From Polyangia bacterium (GTDB lineage: Bacteria; Myxococcota_A; Polyangia; Nannocystales; Nannocystaceae), in contig JAUIKS010000001.1 of the NCBI GenBank assembly GCA_030430565.1, positions 248,001 to 312,000 of the forward strand: a stretch of 64,000 nt of DNA, in the 5' to 3' direction. A model generated the notes under the pieces. It saw only the letters and a program-made list of their open reading frames with translations, was not told the DNA's origin and did not search any database. This document shows, piece after piece, positions 37,036-44,592 of this stretch; the first letter of the stretch is position 1; every line of letters starts with the position of its first letter. Position numbers and translations under genes: made by a program.

Positions 37036-38289
37036 ATGACACACGCACACCACGGACGCCGCAGCTTTATGGGCCTGGGGCTGGGGGCGCTCGCCTCCGC
37101 CGTGCTCGGCGCGCGCGCCCTGGGCAGCGCGCGCGCGGCCGAGCGCCAGCCGAGCGCGCGCGCGAAGGCCTGCATCGTGCTGTTTATGCACGGCGGCGCG
37201 AGCCAGATCGACACCTTTGACCCCAAGCCCGGGGCCGAGACCGCCGGCGAGTTTAGGCCGATCCCGACCGCGCTCACCGGGGTGAAGATCTCGGAGCACC
37301 TCCCCCAGCTCGCGCGGCGCATGGACAAGCTCGCGCTGATCCGATCGCTGACCAGCAAAGAGGGCAACCACGACCGCGCGCGCTACCTGATGCACGCCGG
37401 CTACGCGCCCGCGGGCGGCGTCAAGCACCCGGCCTTCGGCTCGATCGTCGCCGAGGAGCGCGGCGGCGGGACGCTCCCGGGCTACGTCTCGATCGGCGGG
37501 CCGGGGCACGACGCCGGCTTCCTCGGAGCCCAGCACGCCCCCTTTGTGGTCCGCGACCCGTCGCGTCCGGTCCGCAACCTCGCGCCCTTCCGCGGCGTCG
37601 ATCGTCAGCGCCTCGACGCACGCCTGGCGCTGTGGCGCGCCCAGGAGGACCGCTTCGCGCGGGGGCGCGGCGGGCCGCAGGTCACGGGGCACCGCGCCGT
37701 CGTCGAGCAGGCCGTGACGATGATGCGCGCCGCCGAGGCCCAGGCCTTTGACCTCGAGCGCGAGCCGCAGGCTGGGCGCGATCGCTACGGCGAGAGCGGC
37801 TTCGCCCAGGGCTGCCTGATGGCGCGGCGCCTGGTCGAGCGCGGCGTCCCCTTCGTCGAGGTCTCGCTGCGCGGCTGGGACACCCACGAGAACAACTTCG
37901 AGCGCGTGCGGGCGCTCAGCGCTGAGCTCGACCGCGGCATGTCGGCGCTGCTCGACGACCTCGAGGCGCGCGGGCTGCTCGACTCGACCCTGGTCTTGTG
38001 GGCAGGTGACTTCGGTCGCACGCCGCGGATCAACGCCCGCGGCGGGCGTGACCACTTCCCGCGCTGCTCCTCCGTCGCGCTCGCCGGCGGCGGCGTGCGC
38101 GGGGGGCAGGTCATCGGTGCGACCGACCGCGAGGGCTACGAGATCGCCGACCGACCGGTGACCGTGCCCGACCTGTTTCGCTCGCTGTCCCACGCGCTCG
38201 GCGTCGACGCGGACGCGACCCGCCTCAGCGACGCGGGCCGCCCGATCGCAACAGTCGACGGCGGCGCGGTGATCGACGAGCTGTTCTAA
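37036..38289 (+). CDS. DUF1501 family Tat-exported protein
   Basis: A 417-residue protein. The Tat signal GRRSFMGLGLGALASAV is followed by ARAA. The DUF1501 body has CIVLFMHGGASQIDTFDPKP, LPQLARRMDKLALIRSLTS, GYVSIGGPGHDAGFLG, VSLRGWDTHENNF and LVLWAGDFGRTPRINARGGR with DHFPRC. DUF1501 proteins are distant AP-superfamily/sulfatase-like proteins whose metal-binding His/Asp pattern is partly kept (GRDHFP). It is partner to the DUF1549/DUF1553 gene in a two-gene operon. The pair lies outside its usual planctomycete setting. The substrate is unknown; a secreted polymer-processing role is often suggested. Confidence 0.92.
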   Translation: MTHAHHGRRSFMGLGLGALASAVLGARALGSARAAERQPSARAKACIVLFMHGGASQIDTFDPKPGAETAGEFRPIPTALTGVKISEHLPQLARRMDKLALIRSLTSKEGNHDRARYLMHAGYAPAGGVKHPAFGSIVAEERGGGTLPGYVSIGGPGHDAGFLGAQHAPFVVRDPSRPVRNLAPFRGVDRQRLDARLALWRAQEDRFARGRGGPQVTGHRAVVEQAVTMMRAAEAQAFDLEREPQAGRDRYGESGFAQGCLMARRLVERGVPFVEVSLRGWDTHENNFERVRALSAELDRGMSALLDDLEARGLLDSTLVLWAGDFGRTPRINARGGRDHFPRCSSVALAGGGVRGGQVIGATDREGYEIADRPVTVPDLFRSLSHALGVDADATRLSDAGRPIATVDGGAVIDELF

Positions 38290-38305
38290 GGCCGCCCGCC
38301 CGTCG

Positions 38306-39418
38306 CTACCGCCTCGCCGCGATGAACTCGCGCGCCGCCTCGCAGAACCGCTCGGTCTGCGACACAAACGGCGCGTGCCCGCCCCCGGCGAGCTCGATCA
38401 GCGACTTCTCGGCCTCGGGCGTTGCGAGGCGCGCGTGCGCCTCGGCGGCGAGCTCTGTCGGGATCAGGTCGTCATACTCGCCGTTGAGGATCAGCGTCGG
38501 CGTCGTCACCTCCCCGAGGCGATCGAGCACCGGCCGATCGCGACCCTGCTCGTGCAGCGCCGCGCCGATGCGATCGCTGTGCACGTGCGACTCGAGCGGG
38601 TCGTAGTGCGAGAAGAACAGCGCGCGCAAGATCCCCGCGGTCTCGAGCGGGAAGCCGTCGTCGAAGCGCTCGTAGATGGCGTGCAGGAAGCCCCACAGCT
38701 CATCAAAGGCGGCGCTCTCGTACTCGATGCTGTCGCGCGCGTGCTGCTCGCAGAACGTCGCGATCTCGGGCCAGAGCGCGTCGCCGTCGCCGGCGGCGAG
38801 CTGCTCGTCCGCGACCCGGCACGCGAAGTCGTAGCGCCACGGCACGTAGTCCTCGTCCTCCCCGAGCCACGCGCCGTCGATCGCGATCATGCCGTCGACG
38901 CGCGCGGGGTCGTCGGCGAGCGCGCGCATGGTCAGGCTCACGCCCCACGAGTGCCCCATCCAGATCACTCGCTCGGGCTCGTAGCGGGTCTCGAGCGCGC
39001 GCGTGACCGCGCGCAGATCGGAGACGTAGTCCTCGAGGAGAATCGGCGCGTCGCGGCTCAGCCCACGCGCGTTGCCGGAGCCGCGGCGGTCGTAGCTGGC
39101 GACGCTGACGTCGTCGCCGAAGCAGTCGTCCCACGGGTAGTAGCCGGCGAGCACGCCGTCGATCGCGGTGCCGGAGGGGCCGCCGGTCTCGAACACCAGC
39201 AGCACCGCGCGGTCGGGGTGCTGCACGAACACGGGCAGCTCGGCCTCGCCGGAGCGCACGTGGATCGTCTCGCTCCCGCCGCAGGAGGGCGCGAGCGCGA
39301 GGCAGGCGGCGAGGGCCGCGTAGCGACCCGAGGTCGTCAGCGAGGCCTTCAGCGAGGTCTTCAGCGAGGTCTTCAGCGAGGTCTTCAGCGAGGTCTTGTC
39401 GATCGTGTGGCTCGGCAT
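38306..39418 (-). CDS. Alpha/beta hydrolase lipoprotein
   Basis: A 370-residue lipoprotein hydrolase. ATG 39418 overlaps the upstream stop (TGATG). The N-terminus carries KTSLKTSLKTSLKAS from a 12-bp tandem repeat, then a signal core (YAALAACLALAPSC). The hydrolase domain has VASYDRRGSGNARG, the nucleophile elbow GHSWGVS (S157), LNGEYDDLIP (acid) and GGGHAPFV (His), as in proline-iminopeptidase/epoxide-hydrolase-like enzymes. The n-region is unusually long and its length is set by the repeat. It is second gene of a coupled pair with the exported protein at 39418-39993. Confidence 0.85.
   Translation of the reverse strand: MPSHTIDKTSLKTSLKTSLKTSLKASLTTSGRYAALAACLALAPSCGGSETIHVRSGEAELPVFVQHPDRAVLLVFETGGPSGTAIDGVLAGYYPWDDCFGDDVSVASYDRRGSGNARGLSRDAPILLEDYVSDLRAVTRALETRYEPERVIWMGHSWGVSLTMRALADDPARVDGMIAIDGAWLGEDEDYVPWRYDFACRVADEQLAAGDGDALWPEIATFCEQHARDSIEYESAAFDELWGFLHAIYERFDDGFPLETAGILRALFFSHYDPLESHVHSDRIGAALHEQGRDRPVLDRLGEVTTPTLILNGEYDDLIPTELAAEAHARLATPEAEKSLIELAGGGHAPFVSQTERFCEAAREFIAARR
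39339..39398 (-). repeat. Five tandem 12-bp repeats
   Basis: AGCGAGGTCTTC in five contiguous copies; the first has a C in place of the T in GTC and the last ends in G. They encode TSLK units in the n-region of the hydrolase lipoprotein. Copy number changes would alter signal-peptide length without shifting the frame. Confidence 0.85.
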
Positions 39419-39993
39419 CAAAACAGCACTCCGAGGCGAAGGGCGAAGTCGAGATCGGCGCCGTAGAAGCTCGGGTGGGCGACCATCAGCTCGGGCTGCA
39501 GCGAGATGGCGAGCGCGCGCTCGCTGCGGCGGATCGGCCAGGCGAACTCGAGCGCGGCGCCCCACTGCGCTTGCGGCAGCAGGCCCGGCGAGGCGCGGGT
39601 GCCGTCGTCGGCGTAGACCGGCGTCGCCAGCACGCCGCCGCGAAACCCCCCGGCGAGATGCAGGCGGTAGGCGGTGCCGCGGCGACTGCGGAGCTCGCCC
39701 GCCAGATCGGCGCGGACGTTGAACACGTACTCCTGCGCTGGGTGCCACCAGTTGACGAGGTCGCCGCCGACCAGCAGCGCGGCGCGCTCGCGCTCGACCG
39801 CCCGGTAGGCGACGCGGGCGGCGAGCCCGGGGTGCAGGAGGTTGTGACCGTGGTAGGCGAGCGTGAACTCGACGGGTCGTTCGATGCGCGCGGGCACGGG
39901 CCGAACGCGATCGTGGAGCGTCGAGCTCGTCGTGGGTGGACCCGACGCGAGCGCGAGGCTCAGCGCCGGGGACGCGAGGTGTAGCAGCGGCAT
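39418..39993 (-). CDS. Exported beta-rich protein, possibly outer membrane
   Basis: A 191-residue protein with an N-terminal hydrophobic signal (MPLLHLASPALSLALASG). The rest is a series of amphipathic strands ending in Leu/Phe (VEFTLAYHGHNLLHPGL, YRLHLAGGFRGGVLATP, LDFALRLGVLF), with a terminal Phe as in outer-membrane barrels. The predicted strand number is small. Its stop overlaps the start of the hydrolase lipoprotein gene. No family is recognised. Confidence 0.65.
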   Translation of the reverse strand: MPLLHLASPALSLALASGPPTTSSTLHDRVRPVPARIERPVEFTLAYHGHNLLHPGLAARVAYRAVERERAALLVGGDLVNWWHPAQEYVFNVRADLAGELRSRRGTAYRLHLAGGFRGGVLATPVYADDGTRASPGLLPQAQWGAALEFAWPIRRSERALAISLQPELMVAHPSFYGADLDFALRLGVLF

Positions 39994-40129
39994 GTCTGGT
40001 CGTACGAACACCGCGCGCGCGATACGGCGTCACCGCGCGCGCGACACCGAACTCACGCGAGCGCGTGAAACCTCTCGACCGCGGCCGCGCGCGCCGACAC
40101 GGGCTCGAGTCGGGTACCCTGCGGTCGTC

Positions 40130-40657
40130 GTGCTGTTTCGAAAATGTCGCGTCGTGATCCGCTGCGGGGTGCTCGGCGGCCTCGCGCTCGCGCTCTCCGC
40201 TAGCGCGTCGTGCAAGCCGGCGCGGACGACGAGCGAGCCGCCGACGCTGCGGCCGCGCGGTGATCACGACCGCGACGGCGTCGACGATCTTCACGACCAG
40301 TGCCCGCTCGTCGCGGGGGCGAAGCCCACGGGCTGCGCCCTGGCGGATCGCGACGGCGACACGGTCGGCGACGCGGAGGACGGATGCCCTGACGCGCCCG
40401 GGGTCACGCTCGCGCAGGTGCCGAGCTACGCGGTCACGGTGGCGACCCCTGGCTGTCCGGACGGTGACGGCGACGGGGTCACCGATGACAAGGACCAGTG
40501 CCCGTACCAGCCGATCGCCTACAGCGGCTGTGACCCGGAGTATCTCCACGGCTGCCCCGACGACTGCTCGCTCCAGTTCGGCTGGCCGGGGGGGGAGGTC
40601 GTGCCCGAGGCGCAGGGCGGGGGCGAGGGCGAGCCCCCGCCGACCCCAGGCCGTTGA
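40130..40657 (+). CDS. Lipoprotein with TSP3-like calcium repeats
   Basis: A 175-residue lipoprotein. GTG 40130 (alternative GTG 40154) opens a signal peptide (CGVLGGLALALSASASC). The mature part has thrombospondin type-3-like Asp-rich repeats: DHDRDGVDDLHDQCP, DRDGDTVGDAEDGCPD and DGDGDGVTDDKDQCP. Each could bind Ca2+ and is Cys-bridged. The C-terminus is Gly/Glu/Pro-rich. Such repeats often precede OmpA domains, but no such domain follows here. It is probably an extracytoplasmic structural protein. Confidence 0.72.
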   Translation: MLFRKCRVVIRCGVLGGLALALSASASCKPARTTSEPPTLRPRGDHDRDGVDDLHDQCPLVAGAKPTGCALADRDGDTVGDAEDGCPDAPGVTLAQVPSYAVTVATPGCPDGDGDGVTDDKDQCPYQPIAYSGCDPEYLHGCPDDCSLQFGWPGGEVVPEAQGGGEGEPPPTPGR

Positions 40658-40784
40658 GCCGGTGGCAGCCCGCGTGTGCACCCTGCAAGCTCGAGCTGCC
40701 ACCTGACCATAACGTCAGGAGTCAAAACACGCGCTTTGGGCCACGTCGCGCCGCGCCCGGATCTTGCAACGGAGAGCGGCGTCG

Positions 40785-42173
40785 ATGCGCGCGCCCTCCC
40801 TCTCCCTCTCCCTCATCCCCACGCTGCTCTCGCTGCTCTTCGCCACCGCCTGCGCGGGTCGGGCCGCGCCGGGGTCGTCGACGCCCGCGTCGCGTCAGGG
40901 GACCGCGCCGAGCTTCGAGGCGGCCGCGGCGATCTACCGTAGCGCGCGCGCCGACGGGCGCTGGTACGCGGGGGAGTGCGAGGCGGCGACGCGCGCCTTC
41001 CTCGAGGTTCATGTTCACGACGGCGAGCCGACGGCGCTGTTCAACGCGGCCGCGATCCGCGAGGAGTGCGGGCAGCCTGACGCCGCGATCGCGCTCTACG
41101 AGCGCGTGATCGCGGCGGCGCCCGAGCACGCCGCGGCGCGCAACAACCTCGCGCGGATCCTCTGGCGCCGCGGCGAGACCGAGCGCGCGCTCACGCTGCT
41201 GCGCGGGGCGCCGAGCGGCGCGCTCATCGAGCGCACCATCCTCGTCGTGGCGCTGGATGACTACGCGCGACGCCACGCGCCCAGCTCCTTCGCGGCGGCG
41301 GAGCGCGTGATCCAAGAGACCCTGGCGCGCGACGGCTCGCAGACGCCGGCGCTCGAGTCGCTCGCGCGTCTGTACCTCGAGCGCGGGCGCTCGTCTGAGC
41401 CCGCGTACCTGCTGCTCGCCGAGGAGGTCATCGCGTACACGCGCCGGCTGCTCGCCGAACTCGGGCGCGAGAGCGCCGAGCTGCACGTCATCACCGGTCT
41501 CGTCGACCTCGCCCGCGGTCGCCAGGGGGCCGCGCTCGCGCGCTTCGACCACGCGCTGCAGCTCGACGCCGAGCACGCCGAGGCCCACCTGCAGAGCGCC
41601 TACCTGACCCTTGGGCACAATGACTTTCAGCGCGCGCGCCGACACATGACCGCCGCGCTCCGCCACCCGGAGGTCCGCGCTGACGCCGAGGCGTGGCTCG
41701 TCATGGGCGCGATCCTCCGCGCGTTGGGGGCGCTCGACGAAGCCGAGCGGGCCTACAAGCGGGCGCAGCGGCTCGCGCCCGACGACCCGCGCGCGCACTA
41801 CAACCTCGGCGTCCTCTACCGGGCGCGCGCGCGTCGCTCCGTCGACGCCCACGACTCCTACGAGGGGTTGCGACACGGGAGGGTCGCGCGCGACCACTTC
41901 AACCGCTTCCGTGAGCTCGCGTCGGGCTCCCGCGAGCTCCAGGCGGCCGCGGACGCGGCGACTGTACACATCAACGCGATCGACGACGAGCACACGATCA
42001 TCTGCGAGTTCCCGCGGGGCAGGCCCGTGACGAACGAGGACGAGCTGCGTCGGCAGGAGGAGGCCGAGCGCGCGCGCCTGCGGGAGCTGGAGCGCCGCGC
42101 CCTCGAGGCGGCCGCGGCTGCAGAGCGGGCCGAGGCGAGGGAGTCATCGGGGGGCGACAGGGCGGGGTCTTGA
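40785..42173 (+). CDS. TPR lipoprotein
   Basis: A 462-residue protein. ATG 40785 has GGAG about 10 nt upstream. Lipobox FATAC follows a hydrophobic core (LSLIPTLLSLL). At least six TPRs cover about residues 70-370 (TALFNAAAIREECGQPDAAI, AARNNLARILWRRGETERAL, AEAHLQSAYLTLGHND, PRAHYNLGVLYRARA). The C-terminus is a Glu/Arg/Ala-rich coiled coil (RRQEEAERARLRELERRALE). This is a periplasmic or outer-membrane-anchored scaffold. Myxobacterial motility and assembly systems use such lipoproteins, but there is no gene context to assign it to one. Confidence 0.87.
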   Translation: MRAPSLSLSLIPTLLSLLFATACAGRAAPGSSTPASRQGTAPSFEAAAAIYRSARADGRWYAGECEAATRAFLEVHVHDGEPTALFNAAAIREECGQPDAAIALYERVIAAAPEHAAARNNLARILWRRGETERALTLLRGAPSGALIERTILVVALDDYARRHAPSSFAAAERVIQETLARDGSQTPALESLARLYLERGRSSEPAYLLLAEEVIAYTRRLLAELGRESAELHVITGLVDLARGRQGAALARFDHALQLDAEHAEAHLQSAYLTLGHNDFQRARRHMTAALRHPEVRADAEAWLVMGAILRALGALDEAERAYKRAQRLAPDDPRAHYNLGVLYRARARRSVDAHDSYEGLRHGRVARDHFNRFRELASGSRELQAAADAATVHINAIDDEHTIICEFPRGRPVTNEDELRRQEEAERARLRELERRALEAAAAAERAEARESSGGDRAGS

Positions 42174-42234
42174 GCTCGCGCGTCGCGTGGGTCTCTGGCA
42201 CCATCCAGCGATTCGTCTTCCAGGATCGACGCGG

Positions 42235-42972
42235 ATGCCCCAGACAAGCGACAAGGCCGTGGCCAACGGCAGCGGCAACAGCAAGCCCGTAGAGCGCCTC
42301 TACCCCTTCGCGCGGCGCGCTCGCGTCGTGCTCGACGGCCGCCCGGCCCTGCGCGCGAACGTCCGCCGGCTGCACTTCGTGCTGGTCGCTGAGGACGTCT
42401 CGGAGGCCGTGCGCGCTGCGGTCGAGGAGGAGTTCGGGCACGTGCCCATCGTCCAGCGACACGAAGCCAAGCAGCTCGCGGAGCAGCTCGGGATCTCGGG
42501 CGGACGCATCGTCGGTTTTCTCAAGTCTCCCCTCGCGCGCTCGATCTACGGCGAGCTGAAGGACCACCGCGTCGCGGCGCCGTCCCGTCGGCTCGAGTCG
42601 CGTCGACGCGCGCGCGTCCGCGCGGCGCACCCCGGCGATCCGTCGGCGAAGAAGACGGCGGCGAAGAAGGCGACGAAGAAAGCGACGAAGAAGGCGGCGA
42701 AGAAGGCGGCGAAGAACGCGACAGCCGCGGAGAAACCGTCACGGAAGCAGCGCGCCATGGCCCGCGCCGCCAAGGCCGGGAAGGCGACGAAGAAGGCGTC
42801 GAAGAAAGCGGCGAAGAAGTCCTCGAAGAAGGCGGCGAAGCGCGGCGCGAAACCGGGCGCGGCGGTGAACAAGCCGGTCCGGCGCAAGCCCATCAAGAAG
42901 CGCAAGCTCGCGCGCCTGGCCGCCAAGCGGGCGAAGGCCGCGCAGGGGAACTCCTCAGCGGGAGACGGCTGA
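42235..42972 (+). CDS. L7Ae-like domain protein with histone-H1-like Lys/Ala tail
   Basis: A 245-residue protein. Residues 20-110 (RRLHFVLVAEDVSEAVRAAV, GHVPIVQRHEAKQLAEQLGI, GGRIVGFLKSPLA) have the size and strand-helix order of the L7Ae/L30e/YlxQ RNA-binding fold. From about 130 it is Lys/Ala-rich (AAKKATKKATKKAAKKAAK), then a second basic segment, ending RKPIKKRKLARLAAKRAKAA. The tail would bind nucleic acid electrostatically. The L7Ae assignment is by pattern only. It starts 61 bp after the TPR lipoprotein stop, and its 3' end overlaps the convergent MocR gene by 18 bp. The tail resembles that of the gene at 3452-4843. Confidence 0.75.
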   Translation: MPQTSDKAVANGSGNSKPVERLYPFARRARVVLDGRPALRANVRRLHFVLVAEDVSEAVRAAVEEEFGHVPIVQRHEAKQLAEQLGISGGRIVGFLKSPLARSIYGELKDHRVAAPSRRLESRRRARVRAAHPGDPSAKKTAAKKATKKATKKAAKKAAKNATAAEKPSRKQRAMARAAKAGKATKKASKKAAKKSSKKAAKRGAKPGAAVNKPVRRKPIKKRKLARLAAKRAKAAQGNSSAGDG

Positions 42973-44505
42973 CGCGCGTCGTCGCGGCCGCGCCCGCGCG
43001 AGCCTGCGCACCCCCTCGACGAGCTCGGCCGCCGAGAGCCGCGCGAAGCCCAGGCGCAGGCGCGGGCAGACGCCGGGCGTGAACATGTACGAACAGCCAG
43101 GACGAACGATGACGCCGCGCTCGCGCGCCCGCGCGGCCCAGCGCGGGACGTCGATCCGTGGATCGACCCGCGCCCACAGCGACATCCCCCCGCGCGGCGC
43201 CGTGAACTCGACCGCGCCCGCCAGCTCGCGGGTGAGCGCGGCCGCGAGCGCGTCGCGGCGCGACTGGTACTCGCGCCGCATCCGCCAGACGTGACGCTGT
43301 AGCTCCCCGGCCTCGATCAGCTCGGCGACGGCCGCCTCGGTCGCCAGGTCTCCTTGACGGTCGATCACGCGACGGATCCGGGCGAGGCGCTCGAGCAGCG
43401 GGCGGGGCGCGACGATGTAGCCGATCCGCAGGCCCGGCGCGACGACCTTGGAGAGCGTGCCCACGTAGATCACGACGCCCGAGCGGTCGACGCTGGCCAG
43501 CGGGAGCACGGGGCGACCCTCGTAGTGAAACTCGTTGTCGTAGTCGTCCTCGATGACGGCGAAGCGGCGGCGGCGGGCGAGCTCGAGCAGCCGCAGACGA
43601 CGCGGGGCCGACAGCGTCACCGTGGTCGGGTACTGGTGGTGCGGGGTCAGGTAGACCGCGCGCAGCGGCTCCTCGCGCCCGCGCTCGTCGAGCCCACGCG
43701 CGAGCGACTCGACGTCGAGGCCATCGTCGTCGACCGGGACCGGCCGCAGACGCGCTCCGCAGGCGCGCAGCGCCTGCCAGGCCGGGCGGTAGCCGAAGCT
43801 CTCGACCGCGACCAGGCTCCCAGCCGCGCGCTGTCCGAGCGCGAGCGCGATCAGCCACAGCGCCATCTGGCTCCCACGCGTGATCAAGAGGTCGTCGGCG
43901 CCGCACGCCAGGCCGCGGGCGCTGGCGAGCATCCCCGCCAGCGCCGCGCGCAGTCGCGGGTGCCCGCGGCCGTCGCCGTAGTCGAGCAGCGCCGCGCCGC
44001 CGCGGCGGGTGAGCGCGCGTCGGTAGGCGCGGGCCAGCGCGCGCGAGGGCGCGAGCGCGGTGTCAGGCAGCCCTCCGGACATGTTGTAGGGGACACGCAG
44101 CTCCTCGAGGCTCTCTTCCTCGTCGGGCACGTCGCCCAGGCCCGGCGGCGGTGGCCCCAGCTCGAAGCCCGCGCGGCCCGGGACGCTCGCGCGCGGCCCC
44201 GCCGTCGGCGCGAACCGGCGGGGGCGCGCGACGACCGGGAGCTCGGTGACGAAGGTGCCGCGCGCCGGATCGCAGCGGACCCAGCCCTCCGCCGCGAGCT
44301 CGTCGTAGGCCGCGACGACGGTCCCGCGCCCGACGCCGAGCGAGCGGGCGAGCGAGCGGGTGCCGGGCAGCTTCTCGCCGGGCCGCAGGCGCCCGCGCGC
44401 GATGTCAGCGCTGATCGCCCGGGCGACGCGGGTCACCAGCGAGTGAGTCGGCGCGTCGGCGTCGGGCTCGCGCGCGAGGTCGAGGTTGAGGCGCCAGCGG
44501 CTCAC
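42955..44505 (-). CDS. MocR/PdxR-type transcriptional regulator (GntR HTH + aminotransferase fold)
   Basis: A 516-residue regulator. The N-terminal winged HTH of the GntR family (LVTRVARAISADIARGRLRP, GTRSLARSLGVGRGTVVAAY) is joined by a Pro/Gly linker to a fold-type I aminotransferase domain (about residues 140-500) with the PLP-binding VGTLSKVVAPGLRIGY (K353). GTG 44505 is used. MocR proteins sense PLP or amino acids and commonly control a divergently encoded vitamin B6- or amine-related gene. Here that is the PNPOx-GNAT fusion at 44593, with operator-like repeats in the 87 bp between. The 3' end overlaps the convergent Lys-tailed gene by 18 bp. Confidence 0.93.
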   Translation of the reverse strand: MSRWRLNLDLAREPDADAPTHSLVTRVARAISADIARGRLRPGEKLPGTRSLARSLGVGRGTVVAAYDELAAEGWVRCDPARGTFVTELPVVARPRRFAPTAGPRASVPGRAGFELGPPPPGLGDVPDEEESLEELRVPYNMSGGLPDTALAPSRALARAYRRALTRRGGAALLDYGDGRGHPRLRAALAGMLASARGLACGADDLLITRGSQMALWLIALALGQRAAGSLVAVESFGYRPAWQALRACGARLRPVPVDDDGLDVESLARGLDERGREEPLRAVYLTPHHQYPTTVTLSAPRRLRLLELARRRRFAVIEDDYDNEFHYEGRPVLPLASVDRSGVVIYVGTLSKVVAPGLRIGYIVAPRPLLERLARIRRVIDRQGDLATEAAVAELIEAGELQRHVWRMRREYQSRRDALAAALTRELAGAVEFTAPRGGMSLWARVDPRIDVPRWAARARERGVIVRPGCSYMFTPGVCPRLRLGFARLSAAELVEGVRRLARARPRRRASAVSR

Positions 44506-44528
44506 GCCCGGATCGTAGCCGAGATCAT

Positions 44529-44575
44529 CTGGACCTACTAAAAAATAAAAACTGGACCATTTAGGTAGACCAGTC
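44529..44575. promoter_or_regulatory. Operator-like repeats between the MocR and PNPOx-GNAT genes
   Basis: CTGGACC occurs as a direct repeat (44529-44535 and 44552-44558, 23 bp apart), flanking AAAAAATAAAAA, and is followed by TAGGTAGACCAG (imperfect inverse of CTGGACCTA). A pair of direct repeats plus an inverted copy about two helical turns apart is the usual layout of MocR operators. The AT-rich spacer probably overlaps the promoters. Confidence 0.65.
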
Positions 44576-44592
44576 GGCGCTACCGTGTTCCC

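Noticed and set aside
38306..40702. A single 798-codon protein covering the hydrolase and upstream region
   Set aside because: The upstream two thirds is Arg/Ala/Pro noise opposite or out of frame with other genes; the ATG at 39418 with TGATG coupling and a following signal peptide is the true start.
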